This document shows positions 1 to 10,405 of a stretch of 64,000 nucleotides of DNA, in pieces; the stretch's first letter is position 1; each line of letters opens with the position of its first letter. Made by a program: the position numbers and the translations under genes. The DNA is taken from contig NW_008481797.1 in NCBI RefSeq assembly GCF_000365145.1, positions 3,534,001 to 3,598,000 of the forward strand. The letters run 5' to 3'. This DNA comes from Cyphellophora europaea CBS 101466. Lineage: Eukaryota > Ascomycota > Eurotiomycetes > Chaetothyriales > Cyphellophoraceae. A model generated the notes under the pieces. That model saw nothing but the letters and a program-made list of their open reading frames with translations. It had not been told where the DNA came from and searched no databases.

Positions 1-863
1 ATATCGTGCATGGCTGCTGACGGCGCTGGCTCTCACCACCCGAAAAATGGTCCTTGCCACATTCGAGACCCGACTCACGTGCGTCTATTCTGACCATGAG
101 ACGACTAGCCAGATCTGCTTGGCCGACTAGTCCTGGGTCTCGATCATTTATTGTCCCAGCAGTCCAAGTGGTAGGGTAAGGCAAACTCCCAGCACCACGC
201 TGGGGGCTATCATAGAAGCTTGGCGCAAGGCTGCCTTCCCCTGTGCCTGTTTGCTCCAAACCACCACCCTTGCCTTGTCGCGACGTGTACTTATCAGCCA
301 CTGCAACGAATGATGAGGCCACTAAGCCACCTAAAGAAGCGAGAGTCCACGTAAACACAGGCCGCAACGTAGCAATTCGTTTCATTCGCTTGGCTACTTG
401 CAAGGGCCAACGACTCCTTCTATTCAACGCTAGTCGGACCTTTCCTAACCTGACCAACACAAAATCCAACGAGGTTGCGGTTCAGGCCAGTGCTCTAACC
501 GAACATTGCACCGAGTGCCGTAGTAAACCCCGTTGCACGCTCTTGGACAAGTGCAACCCAACCCGTGGATAGCGCCTGCTGCTCGACTCGAGCCCGCAAG
601 GCGCCATTGCTGTTCTTTTGTCCGTCCGTCATCTCTCTTCGTAGCGTCCTGAATCGGCTGTCGAAAGACCCGCAAAGCAGGGAGGGCACTCAACGTCGCG
701 GTGAAGCATTACTACCGCGGAAGACTCTGCTCTCTCCCGCTGCTTCCTCTTGCCTTTCTCTCCCCCTCTCAGACAATCTCGCCATTACCTCCGTGACCAC
801 AACCCCCCCGGTGCAGCAGAGGGCTTCTCTCTCCACATGCTTTTCCACAAGGATAGACCAACT
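1..863. other. Intergenic, left edge
   Basis: No gene is supported here. The short open frames on both strands lack family resemblance and overlap one another. The right end is the 3' flank of the minus-strand membrane-protein gene that follows. Confidence 0.5.
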
Positions 864-2615
864 TCAGTGACCGCCAAACATGCCCTTCACGCCCGCCAAT
901 CTCTCCCTCAAAACATCCCTAACAACCTCGTCATTGCCCGCCCCCTCCTGACGGCCGCCAGCCACGACCTCGCGCCGACCACGAAAGACCTTCCAGCGCC
1001 GTCCGGACGTCTTGGCGCCGGGAGACGAGACGCGCGTCGCTTCATTGCGCTTCTGTTCCGCGTCGTCAGCCATGGTGGTGGTGGTGGCGGCGGCGGCGGC
1101 GGCAGAGCGGGAAGTAGTAGTCATCGTACTAGTAGTCGTGTTGTTGACACCAGTGGTGGCGGAGCGTGTCTGGCTGTGAGGCTGCTGCTGAGTCTCTGAC
1201 GAAGCAAGTGCAAGAGCGGTCGATAAGGTGTCGGAGCTGCTTGCATGGCCACCTGATACAGGCTTAGGATTGAGCTTGTCGTCGCTCCTCAAGCTTGCGC
1301 TGCCGGAGCCAACCTGTGTGCTCTCCTGACTGCCGCTCGTAATAGCGGTGAGATAAGTTTCCTTTACGTCGTCATCCTCATCGTCAGGTCCCTGCAGCGG
1401 CATTCTCGGCAGTGGCAGCGGCGAGCGCGAGCGGCGGGCTCGTCTCGCCAGCCAGAGCGCCTCGTAGCCATCGCCCGTCAACAAGCCGCCGGTGGTGCCG
1501 TAGCCGGCTGTCGAGTAGGGCCGCGAGACTGACAGCGAGCGTGGCAGCGGAATAGCGAGCCCGATCTGCGACTCGCGCCTGGAGCCGCGGGGGTCGAAGA
1601 AGGGAGGTGGGAGGCGATGCGGTTTCTGAGACTGAGATTGAGCTTCAGACTGGGGCGGGATGTTGTTGTCGGTCGTGGCGAGGGAGGGGTCGATGGAGAA
1701 CCATTCGCCTTCCGACAGCGTTATGCTGCTGCCCATGTTCTTGCGGTTCAAGGCCACTGGACTGCCGTTCTCGGTGGTGCGCGTACGGAGTCCCCTGCTG
1801 CTGACACGGACGTTGCGACTGGTGAGGCGGAAGCTGCCTCGAGATCTCCATGCCATGTCTCCTACCATGCCGAGCTCGTTGAAGTCTTGCCCTTTTGTGC
1901 CGTCCGCGGCCGAGGACGGGTAAGATGTCTTGTCAGGATCGAGACCCAGCAGCTCCCTCCTCACCAGCTCGATGTATTCTGGGTCGAGCCATTCAGCGCG
2001 CTTCTCGAGCTCGCGGGCTTTGCGCTGGTTGATGGAGCGGCGATGTAGCCAGTAACCAAGGAAGGAGAAGATCATGAGCAGGAGAAGGAGGGGAACGACA
2101 ATGGCGGCGATGATGCCAGGAGATATCTTGTGAGCGTCCTTGTCTGCATCGTCCGAGGGGAGCGGTAGAGCAGGAGCGGGTGTGATGGAGGCTGGGGTGG
2201 GTTCGTGGGTAGGCTTCGCCGATTCAGTAGTCATCTCAAAGGAGATGCTTGTCGGAGGGGTGGTGAAGGTGAAGGTCGAGCTTATACTGGCCGATAGATG
2301 TCCGGAGATAGTAAGACTTTCATCTTGACCTTGAATCGCCGACTTGGCTTCAGACACTATGCTGGTAGGAACCGCACTAGACGGGATTGGGAAGCCGGGT
2401 TCCATATCAGTCGCAGACAGTTGGCCTTCGCTCTTGATCAGACTCGAGGTCGAGATCATGGTCGAGGATGCAGAAGTAGGAATTTGTTGAGCGGCTGAGC
2501 CACCAATATCACTGGCGGAGACATCTTCACCGTTTGCTACCTGTGCGGGGCCTTTGCCATGCTCGTTGAAGCTGTCGTCACCCGAGCTCGCGGGGTCAGC
2601 CATGGAGGGCATCAT
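864..2615 (-). CDS. Ser/Thr-rich single-pass membrane protein, hypothetical
   Basis: A single exon encodes 583 residues, starting at a double ATG. Residues 1-165 are rich in Ser, Thr, Pro and Ala and look like an O-glycosylated outer stalk. Residues about 168-190 are a strong membrane helix ending in WLHRR, so the remaining ~390 residues should be cytosolic. The juxtamembrane part is charged (a conserved-looking LDPEYIELVRRELLGLD stretch at about 210-226). The rest is low-complexity Ser/Arg sequence with an Ala run, and the C-terminus is basic. The architecture recalls Mid2/Wsc-like wall sensors and other fungal stalk-TM-tail proteins. However, no signal peptide and no WSC cysteines are visible. 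An undetected upstream exon carrying the signal peptide is possible. I do not recognise the family, so no function is assigned. Confidence 0.75.
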   Translation of the reverse strand: MMPSMADPASSGDDSFNEHGKGPAQVANGEDVSASDIGGSAAQQIPTSASSTMISTSSLIKSEGQLSATDMEPGFPIPSSAVPTSIVSEAKSAIQGQDESLTISGHLSASISSTFTFTTPPTSISFEMTTESAKPTHEPTPASITPAPALPLPSDDADKDAHKISPGIIAAIVVPLLLLLMIFSFLGYWLHRRSINQRKARELEKRAEWLDPEYIELVRRELLGLDPDKTSYPSSAADGTKGQDFNELGMVGDMAWRSRGSFRLTSRNVRVSSRGLRTRTTENGSPVALNRKNMGSSITLSEGEWFSIDPSLATTDNNIPPQSEAQSQSQKPHRLPPPFFDPRGSRRESQIGLAIPLPRSLSVSRPYSTAGYGTTGGLLTGDGYEALWLARRARRSRSPLPLPRMPLQGPDDEDDDVKETYLTAITSGSQESTQVGSGSASLRSDDKLNPKPVSGGHASSSDTLSTALALASSETQQQPHSQTRSATTGVNNTTTSTMTTTSRSAAAAAATTTTMADDAEQKRNEATRVSSPGAKTSGRRWKVFRGRREVVAGGRQEGAGNDEVVRDVLRERLAGVKGMFGGH

Positions 2616-3781
2616 TGTGGCGAATAGATTATGTAGGGACAGGTCTAGCTAGGTCGAGGTCGTTCGTTGTGAGGTTAGGCAGGTCCTGCGAAGAGGTCAG
2701 CCTGGGCGAGTCTATCTTGACGCATCAAGGCAGGACGAGTCCTACTGTTGTTATTTCAACGATACTAGACTAAGCCAGGGCTGTGTCTCAAGTGCGGTCC
2801 AAATTGGTAGCCAAAACACTTGTGATCGTGTGAAAGAACACCCAAAACGAGGCGTAGAAGTCGACAAGTTGATCGACAATGATCTGGACTTGATCGAGGA
2901 TGCAAAGACGCGGTGAAAATGGTGTTGCACTCTTAGAGCCGCGAGTGACTTTTGCAGTGACTTTTTGGTGAAGTGAATATGAGGTGGCGCGGTTAGATCT
3001 TCTTTGGATCTAGACGCGGTTGTTCCAATGCCACAATGAGTGACGGTGTGAGCGCAGCTTTTTGGAGAGGATGTTCTTGGGTGTGAAGAAGCCTGAGAGC
3101 GGTCTAGTCCATGAGCTCAGTCCAGAGGCAGATGCCAAAGTGGCGCAGCCTCTGTTGATGCCAGTGAGATGGTCGAGGAGTGGTTGTCGGATAGCTGTTC
3201 CACAATCGATGGAGGCTGGTAAAAGTCACCCGTGATGGGCACAGTTGTTCTGCTTATTGCGAGGGCAGGGGGGTGCGAAGCACAGGCGACGCCAGTCAAA
3301 CGCGAGTTGACAAGTGTCGAGATAGTCTGCAGAGGAGTGGCGAGGTTGGCCGAGGTGTTGCACTACTTTGAGCCTCACGCTCAACAACCTGACGCGAAAT
3401 CGAGCGGCAACTCGCGCTGACTGTTAAGACGAAGCAGGATTAGCAAGAGTGATCGAGAAGAATAGGGATGAGAGCAGTTGGTTGACGACAAGCCGAAATT
3501 ACGAGGCGAGGTACAAGTGAAGCGGACGGCGAGGCTACCATGTCAACCCAGTACCAGGTCGCGGTGCCGCGTGCGGACAAGTTTCAAGCTCAGACAGTGA
3601 AGACGCGACAGTATGTTCGATGATGAATTTAGACATTATACCCTTATGTGTGCGAGGTTTTCAAGGCCATCGCAGGGGACTTGATTGTAGAATTTGGTCT
3701 CACCTGCGAGACCCCTTAATAACTCAGACAATGCTGCTTCGAAAATCTGTCCCTCGTATTACGCGGTTGCCGACAAAGTCG
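2616..3781. other. Intergenic between the membrane-protein gene and ERG4
   Basis: This stretch holds the promoter and 5' leader of the minus-strand membrane-protein gene and the 3' flank of ERG4. Open frames up to 63 codons show no family resemblance. I see no RNA gene or repeat. Confidence 0.4.
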
Positions 3782-5614
3782 TTAAAACACGTACTAGACA
3801 TGTCAGCGTAGGACAGAGGTAGTGTCATGGCCAGACTTACGGGAATGAAGAGGTAAGGTACCTCGCGCTCATACTGCTCCCAAGCTTTGCCGTACTTCCT
3901 GCGACAACGCTGTATATCTCTTAGAGCACGATGGATGATCATACCCGAGAAGAAAATGGGATAGAACCAAGGGAAAGGGGAGCTGAAGCCAGTGACCGCA
4001 CCCCAAGTGAGTGCAAAGAAAAGGTCACAGGAGTAGTGGACCTTGCGGGCCAGACCATCTGAAAGGGTCAGTAAGGACTTGAATCAAGATGTCTTGATAC
4101 TTACACCAGCCGTCCGCGAGAATCGTATGACCATCCTCGGTCCGAATAACCTTCGGGTTCTCGATATCTTGCCATGGCAGGGCGGGAAAGGCTGCACGTA
4201 GAGCCGCACCGCCATTCTCCTTTGCTCGGAAACGATTCTTTTGACCATTGCAGGTGTCCCAGACCCAGTAGACGAACAGGTATGCCACAAACCAGGCGGC
4301 TAGGACGAACCTGTTCATAGGATAGGTTGCTGGATCATGGTTGGCAAGCCAGATGGTGGAATGGCAGTATGTCAGGGGTACACCAGCCAAATTCCAGAAA
4401 ATGAGCATGAAACCCCATTTCTCGTAGTACATGTCCCATGTCGGCACGATCAACTCCTCAGCCTTGCTGCAGGCGTTGGCATAGAGGAAATGAGCCAGTA
4501 GCATTAGGCAGACTTCACCGGAAACATAGCCGTAGCGTTCGTGCTGACGAGCAGCAGTTCCGAGAGTGGTAAGGAAGAGGATGAACCAAGGCAGACGAAC
4601 TTCGAAAAACATCTTGAAATCCAGGATGCCGAACATGCGCGGGTTGAGCTCAGCACCCATGAAGAAGTCGTAGAAGAAATGACCGGTCATACGGTGCTGC
4701 TTCCCACGATAGATGGCGGAAAAGTAGGCGACAATGGAGACCAAAAAGCCGGAGATGATGGCCACAGACATGATGGGACCGAAGTCATCGATGATGGTGT
4801 AGAGCTTGAAAGCACCAGACAGGTGCAGGGCGCAAGCAAGAAAGATTGTGGTCCACCACGACTGCAGAGCGGAGCAGTAGTAATCCAGGCGCATCCCTCC
4901 TGCGTGTGCCAACGACTTGCCCTTTGTCCAGATACCGCCAGGCATAAGGACGTAGCAGCCACCTTGGAAAATAAGGAAAGTCCAATACATTATCCATGCC
5001 TTCAGGTGGGGGAAGGCGCCGGTGTAGGCCAGATGTCCCAAATGCTGTATGAATTCCACGAAGCTTTGTCCCTCCATCGGTACTGGTGGCTTGCCACCGT
5101 AATATGTTGCTCCTATCCACATGTAGTACATCAACAATGGGAAGCCGATCATCATAGCGCACACGCCAGGAGAGCCACCGAATTCAAAATGGCCCGAATA
5201 GTCGACTTTCGGGTCTGAACCTTCACGCCAGCCATCGATGACCTTGCCCGTCTCTCCTGTTGCACCATGGGCGTGGCCGTTGGCATGGATGTGGCCGTTC
5301 GTATGTTCGACCGTCTTCTTACGAGACCCCTCTTCGGGGGCGAATCGAGCGGATCGGCGACTCGTCTTGCGGTTGGGCTGTAACATGGGTGTCACCTCAT
5401 CTTCGACGCCGGTGGAGGAATCTGCTGCGTCAGACTCGTCGCTTCTCAGTGAAGCCACGCCTGACTTGCGAGAGCTTTTCCGGCGTGGTGCAGGTGTCTC
5501 GACAAATCCTGGATGCTCGGTCTTCCTGTCGTGGTGTCAACAGTCTGTCAACGCGTAAAAGGAACCTCAAGCATACTTTGGCGTTTTGCCAGACTGGGTC
5601 CGCGTAAGAGTCAT
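3782..5614 (-). CDS. ERG4: Delta(24(24(1)))-sterol reductase (C-24(28) reductase)
   Basis: This enzyme performs the last step of ergosterol synthesis, NADPH-dependent reduction of the C-24(28) double bond, in the ER membrane. My model is complement(join(3782..3793, 3841..4058, 4105..5525, 5577..5614)), 562 residues. A 38-nt first exon supplies the only in-frame ATG, because the long open frame alone would begin at GTG. The last exon is a 12-nt micro-exon that restores the family's typical end, LFIPYVF. Introns are 51, 46 and 47 bp with GT-AG ends. The N-terminus is a basic Ser/Arg-rich cytosolic tail. It is followed by about eight hydrophobic segments and the ERG4/ERG24 signatures, including GAELNPR in the middle and a C-terminal KYGKAWEQY helix before the end motif. 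The start is 406 bp from the divergent cyclase-family gene. Confidence 0.95.
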
Positions 5615-6020
5615 TGTGTCGAACGAGGGCAGTAAGAATGGAAATGAACGAGGGACAAGGGCTAATAATGAATGTAAAGCATAGCAGCTATGCCACTGTG
5701 GCGCGTCCGATGAGTAGGCGTAAGTTGCAAGGATGCGCCGTCGAGTCGCCGTTTTGCTTGTTGTTGGTGCATTAATTTTACCAGATCGACCCACCGGAGA
5801 ATCAGAGCTCCGGCTTGATCTCGGAGAGAGACTCGAGCAACCCCCCTGTCTTCCCACTTCCGCTCTTCCTCCAACTTTGTCATCTCTCTGATGTGTACCC
5901 CCTCACGGGGTCGTTGTACTGTCCGAGATAACTCATGATACCTCGGACGATACTTTTAAAGGTAAGTTGATCGTTCTGTTGTGTTTCCTCTTCTTCCACT
6001 TGTGCTACGCATCTGCAACT
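5615..6020. promoter_or_regulatory. Divergent ERG4 / cyclase-family promoter region
   Basis: This 406-bp spacer lies between two divergent start codons. The right end is pyrimidine-rich and reads as a 5' leader. A GTAAGT at 5962-5967 could be a 5'-UTR intron donor, but I find no convincing acceptor before the ATG at 6021. Confidence 0.45.
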
Positions 6021-7019
6021 ATGTCTGGCCCTCCAGTTCCGTTCTCATCACTCCCCTTGTCCAAGACTTCTGAGGCTACGCGTTTGAATGCGTGGGGAGC
6101 ATATGGTGCCGAGGATGAAGCTGGATTCTTGAACCGACAGACACCTGAGACCGTTGCGGCGGCTGCTGCGGAGATCAAAACTGGTGTTCGCGTTCCGCTC
6201 GATGCGCCGCTCGATTTTCAGGCCAAGAATCCCCTATTCCATCGTCAAGCTTTCGTGAAAGATGTCTACCAGAAGAAGCCGCGCATTGTACATGATGACA
6301 CCTGGACCTTCAACACGCAGTCATCTACCCAGTGGGATGGCCTACGACATTTTGGCTACCAGAAGGCTCAGCGCTTCTACAACGACACAACCCTAGAGGA
6401 CATTGCGGGCACTTCTGAGAAAGGCAAGTCCAATCCAAACATCCTCGGCATTCACAACACAACCGAAAGAGGCGGTGTCACCGGTCGCGGCATTCTGGTC
6501 GACTTTGCTCGTTGGGCTGCTACCCCCGAAGGCCAGAAGGCAGTGGGCGGGCAATTTCAGAACTTTGAAACGTCAGCCATCAAACTCGAATGGCTCAGAG
6601 CAACGCTCGCTGCGCAGAAGACAGAAGTCAAATGGGGTGACATTTTGATCGTACGCTCCGGCTTCTTCCCAGCCTTCCATGCCATCGATCAGACGACCCT
6701 GAAAGGCCTTCAAGAGAAGTCCCCGCCTGGCCTAGGTGGTGTTGAGCAGAGCGACCAGGTGCTGGAATGGATTTGGAACAACTTCTCAGCAGTTGCTAGC
6801 GATCATCCCAGTTTCGAACGCTGGCCAACTCCCTACGAATGGAGCATGCATGAAGTACTTCTGGCTGGTTGGGGCTGCCATATTGGAGAAATTTTTGATC
6901 TGGAGCCGCTTAGCAAGGAGTGCGAGCGACAGGGACGCTGGAGTTTCTTCGTAAGCAGCGTGCCAACGTATGTACCAGGAGGTGTGGCCTCGCCAGTGAA
7001 TGGTGTAGCTATCTTCTAG
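6021..7019 (+). CDS. Cyclase-family (kynurenine formamidase-like) metal hydrolase
   Basis: A single exon encodes 332 residues of the putative-cyclase family (PF04199 type). These are metal-dependent hydrolases related to bacterial kynurenine formamidase. The opening (SLPLSKTSEATRLNAWGAYG) and the central STQWDGLRHFGY segment are typical of the fungal branch. In that segment the usual HxGTHxD motif of kynurenine formamidase is replaced by S-T-Q-W-D-G. A HEVLLAGWG segment follows near the C-terminus. The substrate in fungi is generally unknown. The ATG at 6021 is the first in-frame one and matches the family N-terminus. The frame runs open 54 bases further upstream and would encode a hydrophobic, signal-like stretch, but it starts at TTG and has an in-frame stop with no ATG before it. 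It is divergent from ERG4. Confidence 0.85.
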   Translation: MSGPPVPFSSLPLSKTSEATRLNAWGAYGAEDEAGFLNRQTPETVAAAAAEIKTGVRVPLDAPLDFQAKNPLFHRQAFVKDVYQKKPRIVHDDTWTFNTQSSTQWDGLRHFGYQKAQRFYNDTTLEDIAGTSEKGKSNPNILGIHNTTERGGVTGRGILVDFARWAATPEGQKAVGGQFQNFETSAIKLEWLRATLAAQKTEVKWGDILIVRSGFFPAFHAIDQTTLKGLQEKSPPGLGGVEQSDQVLEWIWNNFSAVASDHPSFERWPTPYEWSMHEVLLAGWGCHIGEIFDLEPLSKECERQGRWSFFVSSVPTYVPGGVASPVNGVAIF

Positions 7020-7339
7020 TCGAGAATTGATGAGCCAGAACTGCCTGGTTGGTCTCTTTGGGCCACCGGGCCTCATTCAGGGGTCGGGCTTGGGTGCTGC
7101 TAATCTTTGCTAAACACGTTCCCTCCTATTGGTTGCCGGCAGCGCGTTCTCCCCCTAACCGGAGTCCGTTTCGCGTGTCCGCAACCTTTCTACAGTACAG
7201 GGCCTCCCAATTGCGGTAGGAATATTATCTCTGTCTCCTGCAGCTGTTGTTCTTTTCCTCCCCTGCAGTCCACGCTCATTCGATTTCGACTTTCTGGCTA
7301 TTCGCTTCGTAATCTACTCCCAGCGCTTCTATCTTCGTC
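7020..7339. other. Intergenic
   Basis: This 320-bp spacer is the 3' end of the cyclase-family gene and the pyrimidine-rich 5' leader of the DUF2231 gene. Nothing else is visible. Confidence 0.4.
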
Positions 7340-8010
7340 ATGGGCTACTCCACGCAGCTTCAGGCCAAATTCGGCACCAAGGTGCCCGAACCGCTACCTG
7401 AGTTCTACTCCGAGTAGGTTCATACCAGTTGTCGCAGAGACACATACTGACAACACTCAGTCATCCCGTACATCCAGCGATTGTCCACTTTCCCATCGTG
7501 TTCAACTTTCTCGCCTGGTCTCTTGACCTGATTTACTTCTTCACCACCACATATGTGAAGCCTGGCTTCCTAACAAGCCGCTTCGGCGCGCCTACCACCC
7601 TCCTGGACATCACTCGTTTGTCCTATTTTGCCCTCTGTGCCGCTCTGATCTCCACGGTCCCCGCCATTATGTCCGGCAACATCCAGCTGGTTGGCATGAT
7701 CAAGAAGAACGGTGGTCCCTGGGAGAAGGATGAGGCGGGCAAGCAGAAGAGCACCATGGTCCCGCGCATCAAGGTCGCCATTACCCACGCCCTAGTCAAC
7801 GACGTCATCTTCTTCATCAACCTTTATAGCTGGTATGTGCGTCGCGGCACTGAAGCCGACGGCTGGAACCCGGGCAAGACCCCTCAATTCCTTAACTTCG
7901 TCGTTGCCTGCGCCCTCACCCCTGCCTTGATCGCCACAAGCAAGGCTGGCTCAACTCTGGTCTTCAATCACGGCGTGGGTCTGCACCTGGGCCGCAAGAA
8001 GTTCGAGTAA
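7340..8010 (+). CDS. DUF2231 multi-pass membrane protein
   Basis: The model is join(7340..7413, 7461..8010), 207 residues. The 47-bp intron (GTAGGT...CTCAG) splits a GAT codon and joins PEFYSD to HPVHPAIVHFPIVF. That HPxHPxxVHFPI signature is diagnostic of the DUF2231 family (PF09990), which is predicted to be membrane-bound and has His residues that could bind haem or metal. At least four hydrophobic segments follow (at about residues 38-58, 75-98, 140-158 and 170-190). They are separated by a loop containing KKNGGPWEKDEAG. The function is unknown in fungi. The intron-free alternative start lies inside the intron and would lose the natural N-terminus. The gene is co-directional with its neighbours, with no operon-like linkage. 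Confidence 0.88.
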
Positions 8011-8491
8011 GATGCTTGACTTCTACCTCACCTTGGACTCGCTTCAAAAGACAGCCTATAGGAAGCTAGAGTCAGTACGGCACATCACAGAACGTCATAT
8101 GGAGGATATGCAAGGAAAGATTTTGTCTGAAGCCACAAGCAGCCATTGCGTCGCTACCCGACCAAGTCGGTTAGTTGCAGTAAGTGGTGAAGCGGCTTGG
8201 GTTCCGGAGATCAAGCATGAAATCCTAGACCCCTTCGAGATATGGTTTTGGAAAGCGACGTTGTGGAAATAGAACCTGTAATTGAATGAGTAGATGTTAC
8301 CTACGAAGGGCTGGAATAGGTGAGAGTTAACATGCGGAGACATGTTTTGCGCGACTGGTCCGTATGCTGTACCTGACCAATCTTTTTCTGAATTCCATGC
8401 TGCGACCTACGCAAGCTCCTAACCTGCTGTGACAACCCTCCATCCTCACAGCTGATTCCTCATCGTCTTGCGGCGCCTTCTTGCGCCAGCA
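8011..8491. other. Intergenic
   Basis: This is the 3' flank of the DUF2231 gene and the promoter of the Mrp51 gene. The short frames at 8012-8343 overlap on opposite strands and look like UTR. Confidence 0.4.
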
Positions 8492-10165
8492 ATGACTTCC
8501 GCTCGCTTGTCCCCAGCAGCGAACCTCCTTCGCAACTCTAAGCTTTTCGCGCTTCCCCCAGCTGTACCCTTACCACCCACGAGACCATCATCGGAACCGG
8601 TTCATGCTTCGGATACGGCGACTACCATTCATCCCACTAAAGCCGCCATCTACACTGATACGAAGTCTCTGCTTTCAGGCGACTGGGGCTTGAAGAGACC
8701 TCTGCCGACTAAGGCATTCGCCAAAACCACCACCCCCGTTATCCGGCTTCGAAGTGATGTCGATACTCAAGAACATATTGCCGACTTTGACTCGGCGGCC
8801 GACCATGTCATGACTCTGTATAAATGGGAGACTCATCCTTTGTTGATGAGCAATGGCGGTTCCTCGAAATCAAGCGCGGCAAAAAAGAGCGTCTTTCGTC
8901 CTGAGTACGATAACACGACACCGACCACCGTTCGAGCAGCACCGGCGGCCAGAGCGCCAGAGGGCGCTCTGGCCTTTCAGGGTTGGGACGACAGCGCGCG
9001 ACAGCGGTTTCTCAACCCTGTCGCAGGTCCATACGACACGGTGGAAGCAACAACGCCTGAAGCAAAGGCAGATTCACGGCAGACGTCGATTGAAGAGATG
9101 CTGGAGCAGTACAGAAAGGACTTTGCCACAGAAGCCGAGGCGTCCGGTCGCATAACATCTCAACCGTCAGGTCTACCACGTTCGGTGGAAAAGCGAGAGA
9201 GATGGCGCTATCAAGGCCCATGGCTTGCGGCCATGACGAACGGGGATTTCGAGATCTTCTTGAATCAATTGGATGCCGGGAAGACAGCAGCTTTCCGTGA
9301 GCATCTTAAGCGAGGCATTGTCGCACGCCGAAAGAAGCAACATTCCGAAGCGGTTGAGGAAGCCCGCGCAAATGCAGTGGAGCCTCCCGCGATGCCCTCT
9401 GAGGAAGTATCTGAAGATGAAGTCACCGCTCTTCTACGAGAGCTACGGACGAAGACAGATCTATTCAGCTCCGAGATCTCCTCTTTTCTCGATCTACCCT
9501 CTCCGCCCCGCCTCACAACAGGAGACGCAAGTTGGAAACGGCCAGTGGATGAGGACACCAGCATCAGCCTCTACCAAAAGGAAGGGCCACCTCGTTTACA
9601 CCCGTCGGCAGGATTTTCCTACCTTCGCTCGGATCGCTTCGCTAGGATGTCTCCTCATAACGGACCCCAGGACGCGAAATCCCGCGTTCCAGCTCGTCAA
9701 CTCAAGGAAGTGACCGGCGAGGACAAGAGAAACATGGAGTCCGGCCAGACGCACTTCTGGGGCGTCGGTGGATTCTCGGTGAGTACGCGGTATAGCTCTA
9801 CAAACGTCCAAGCTTGGCGAACCACGAACGGAGGGCCTAAAACCGTTGCCATCGTCGATGAAGCTCTTGTCTCGAGCAACGGCTCGATCGATATGCAAAC
9901 CCGCATCCTGAACTACTCCAGATTGGACCAAAACAATGTACCAGCATTACAAAGAGACACCGAGGATCGTGATCCTCAACGAAATCACTCTGATGAGTTG
10001 CGCAGGAACAATGGCAGAGTCTACAAGCCCCCACCATCAGGCTATATGAGAACTCCTGATCTTTCGGTGGGCGGAGCTGCAGGTGCAGGTATTACATCGG
10101 ATCTTGGCTATGCCCCAAGCGACAACAATGCACCGCTAGGACGGAGGCCATTGTCAAGAACCTGA
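8492..10165 (+). CDS. MRP51: Mitochondrial 37S ribosomal protein bS1m (Mrp51)
   Basis: A single exon encodes 557 residues. The N-terminus reads SARLSPAANLLRNSKLFALP, followed by LLSGDWGLKRPLP at about residues 60-72. Both are hallmarks of the fungal Mrp51 family (PF11709), a mitochondrial small-subunit protein needed for translation of mitochondrially encoded mRNAs. The N-terminus is basic, Ala/Leu-rich and nearly free of acidic residues, fitting mitochondrial import. Later blocks include a WLAAMTNGDFEIFL segment (about 244-257), an acidic hinge and a C-terminal YMRTPDL element. I chose the ATG at 8492 because the upstream in-frame extension begins at TTG. A second 37S protein gene (bS21m) lies near 56 kb, with no apparent linkage. 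Confidence 0.9.
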   Translation: MTSARLSPAANLLRNSKLFALPPAVPLPPTRPSSEPVHASDTATTIHPTKAAIYTDTKSLLSGDWGLKRPLPTKAFAKTTTPVIRLRSDVDTQEHIADFDSAADHVMTLYKWETHPLLMSNGGSSKSSAAKKSVFRPEYDNTTPTTVRAAPAARAPEGALAFQGWDDSARQRFLNPVAGPYDTVEATTPEAKADSRQTSIEEMLEQYRKDFATEAEASGRITSQPSGLPRSVEKRERWRYQGPWLAAMTNGDFEIFLNQLDAGKTAAFREHLKRGIVARRKKQHSEAVEEARANAVEPPAMPSEEVSEDEVTALLRELRTKTDLFSSEISSFLDLPSPPRLTTGDASWKRPVDEDTSISLYQKEGPPRLHPSAGFSYLRSDRFARMSPHNGPQDAKSRVPARQLKEVTGEDKRNMESGQTHFWGVGGFSVSTRYSSTNVQAWRTTNGGPKTVAIVDEALVSSNGSIDMQTRILNYSRLDQNNVPALQRDTEDRDPQRNHSDELRRNNGRVYKPPPSGYMRTPDLSVGGAAGAGITSDLGYAPSDNNAPLGRRPLSRT

Positions 10166-10257
10166 AGACGTAGACTCTGATAGATGTATAATATTTACAA
10201 TTCTCTGCACAGGCATCTTTCTTGCTACCGAACCATGTACTGAAGCCTCTGGGTTAG

Positions 10258-10274
10258 TATATAAAGTCACGTGA
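10258..10274. promoter_or_regulatory. TATA-like element with palindromic E-box (CACGTG) before eS17
   Basis: A TATATAAAG at 10258-10266 is followed directly by TCACGTGA at 10267-10274, about 130 bp before the eS17 start codon. CACGTG is the core site of Cbf1-type bHLH factors, which sit at ribosomal-protein promoters in Candida. A role here is inferred from position only. Confidence 0.45.
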
Positions 10275-10405
10275 CCGAAAGAAGCCAAGATTTTCTTCTC
10301 TTGGCGCGATCGCACACATCCTGCGACTTCCCCCGTCGACTTGCTGCAACCTCCAACACTTCGACCCTCTCTCTATCGCCTTTCACCAACGTCAATACCT
10401 CCAAT

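Noticed and set aside
4541..5218. 225-codon plus-strand open frame
   Set aside because: It is antisense to the well-supported ERG4 exon, has charged, low-order composition and no domain.
5967..6020. Hydrophobic, signal-peptide-like extension upstream of the cyclase-family gene
   Set aside because: It starts at TTG, an in-frame stop lies upstream at 5889 with no ATG between, and the family start matches the ATG at 6021. The pyrimidine-rich leader simply translates to Leu/Phe.
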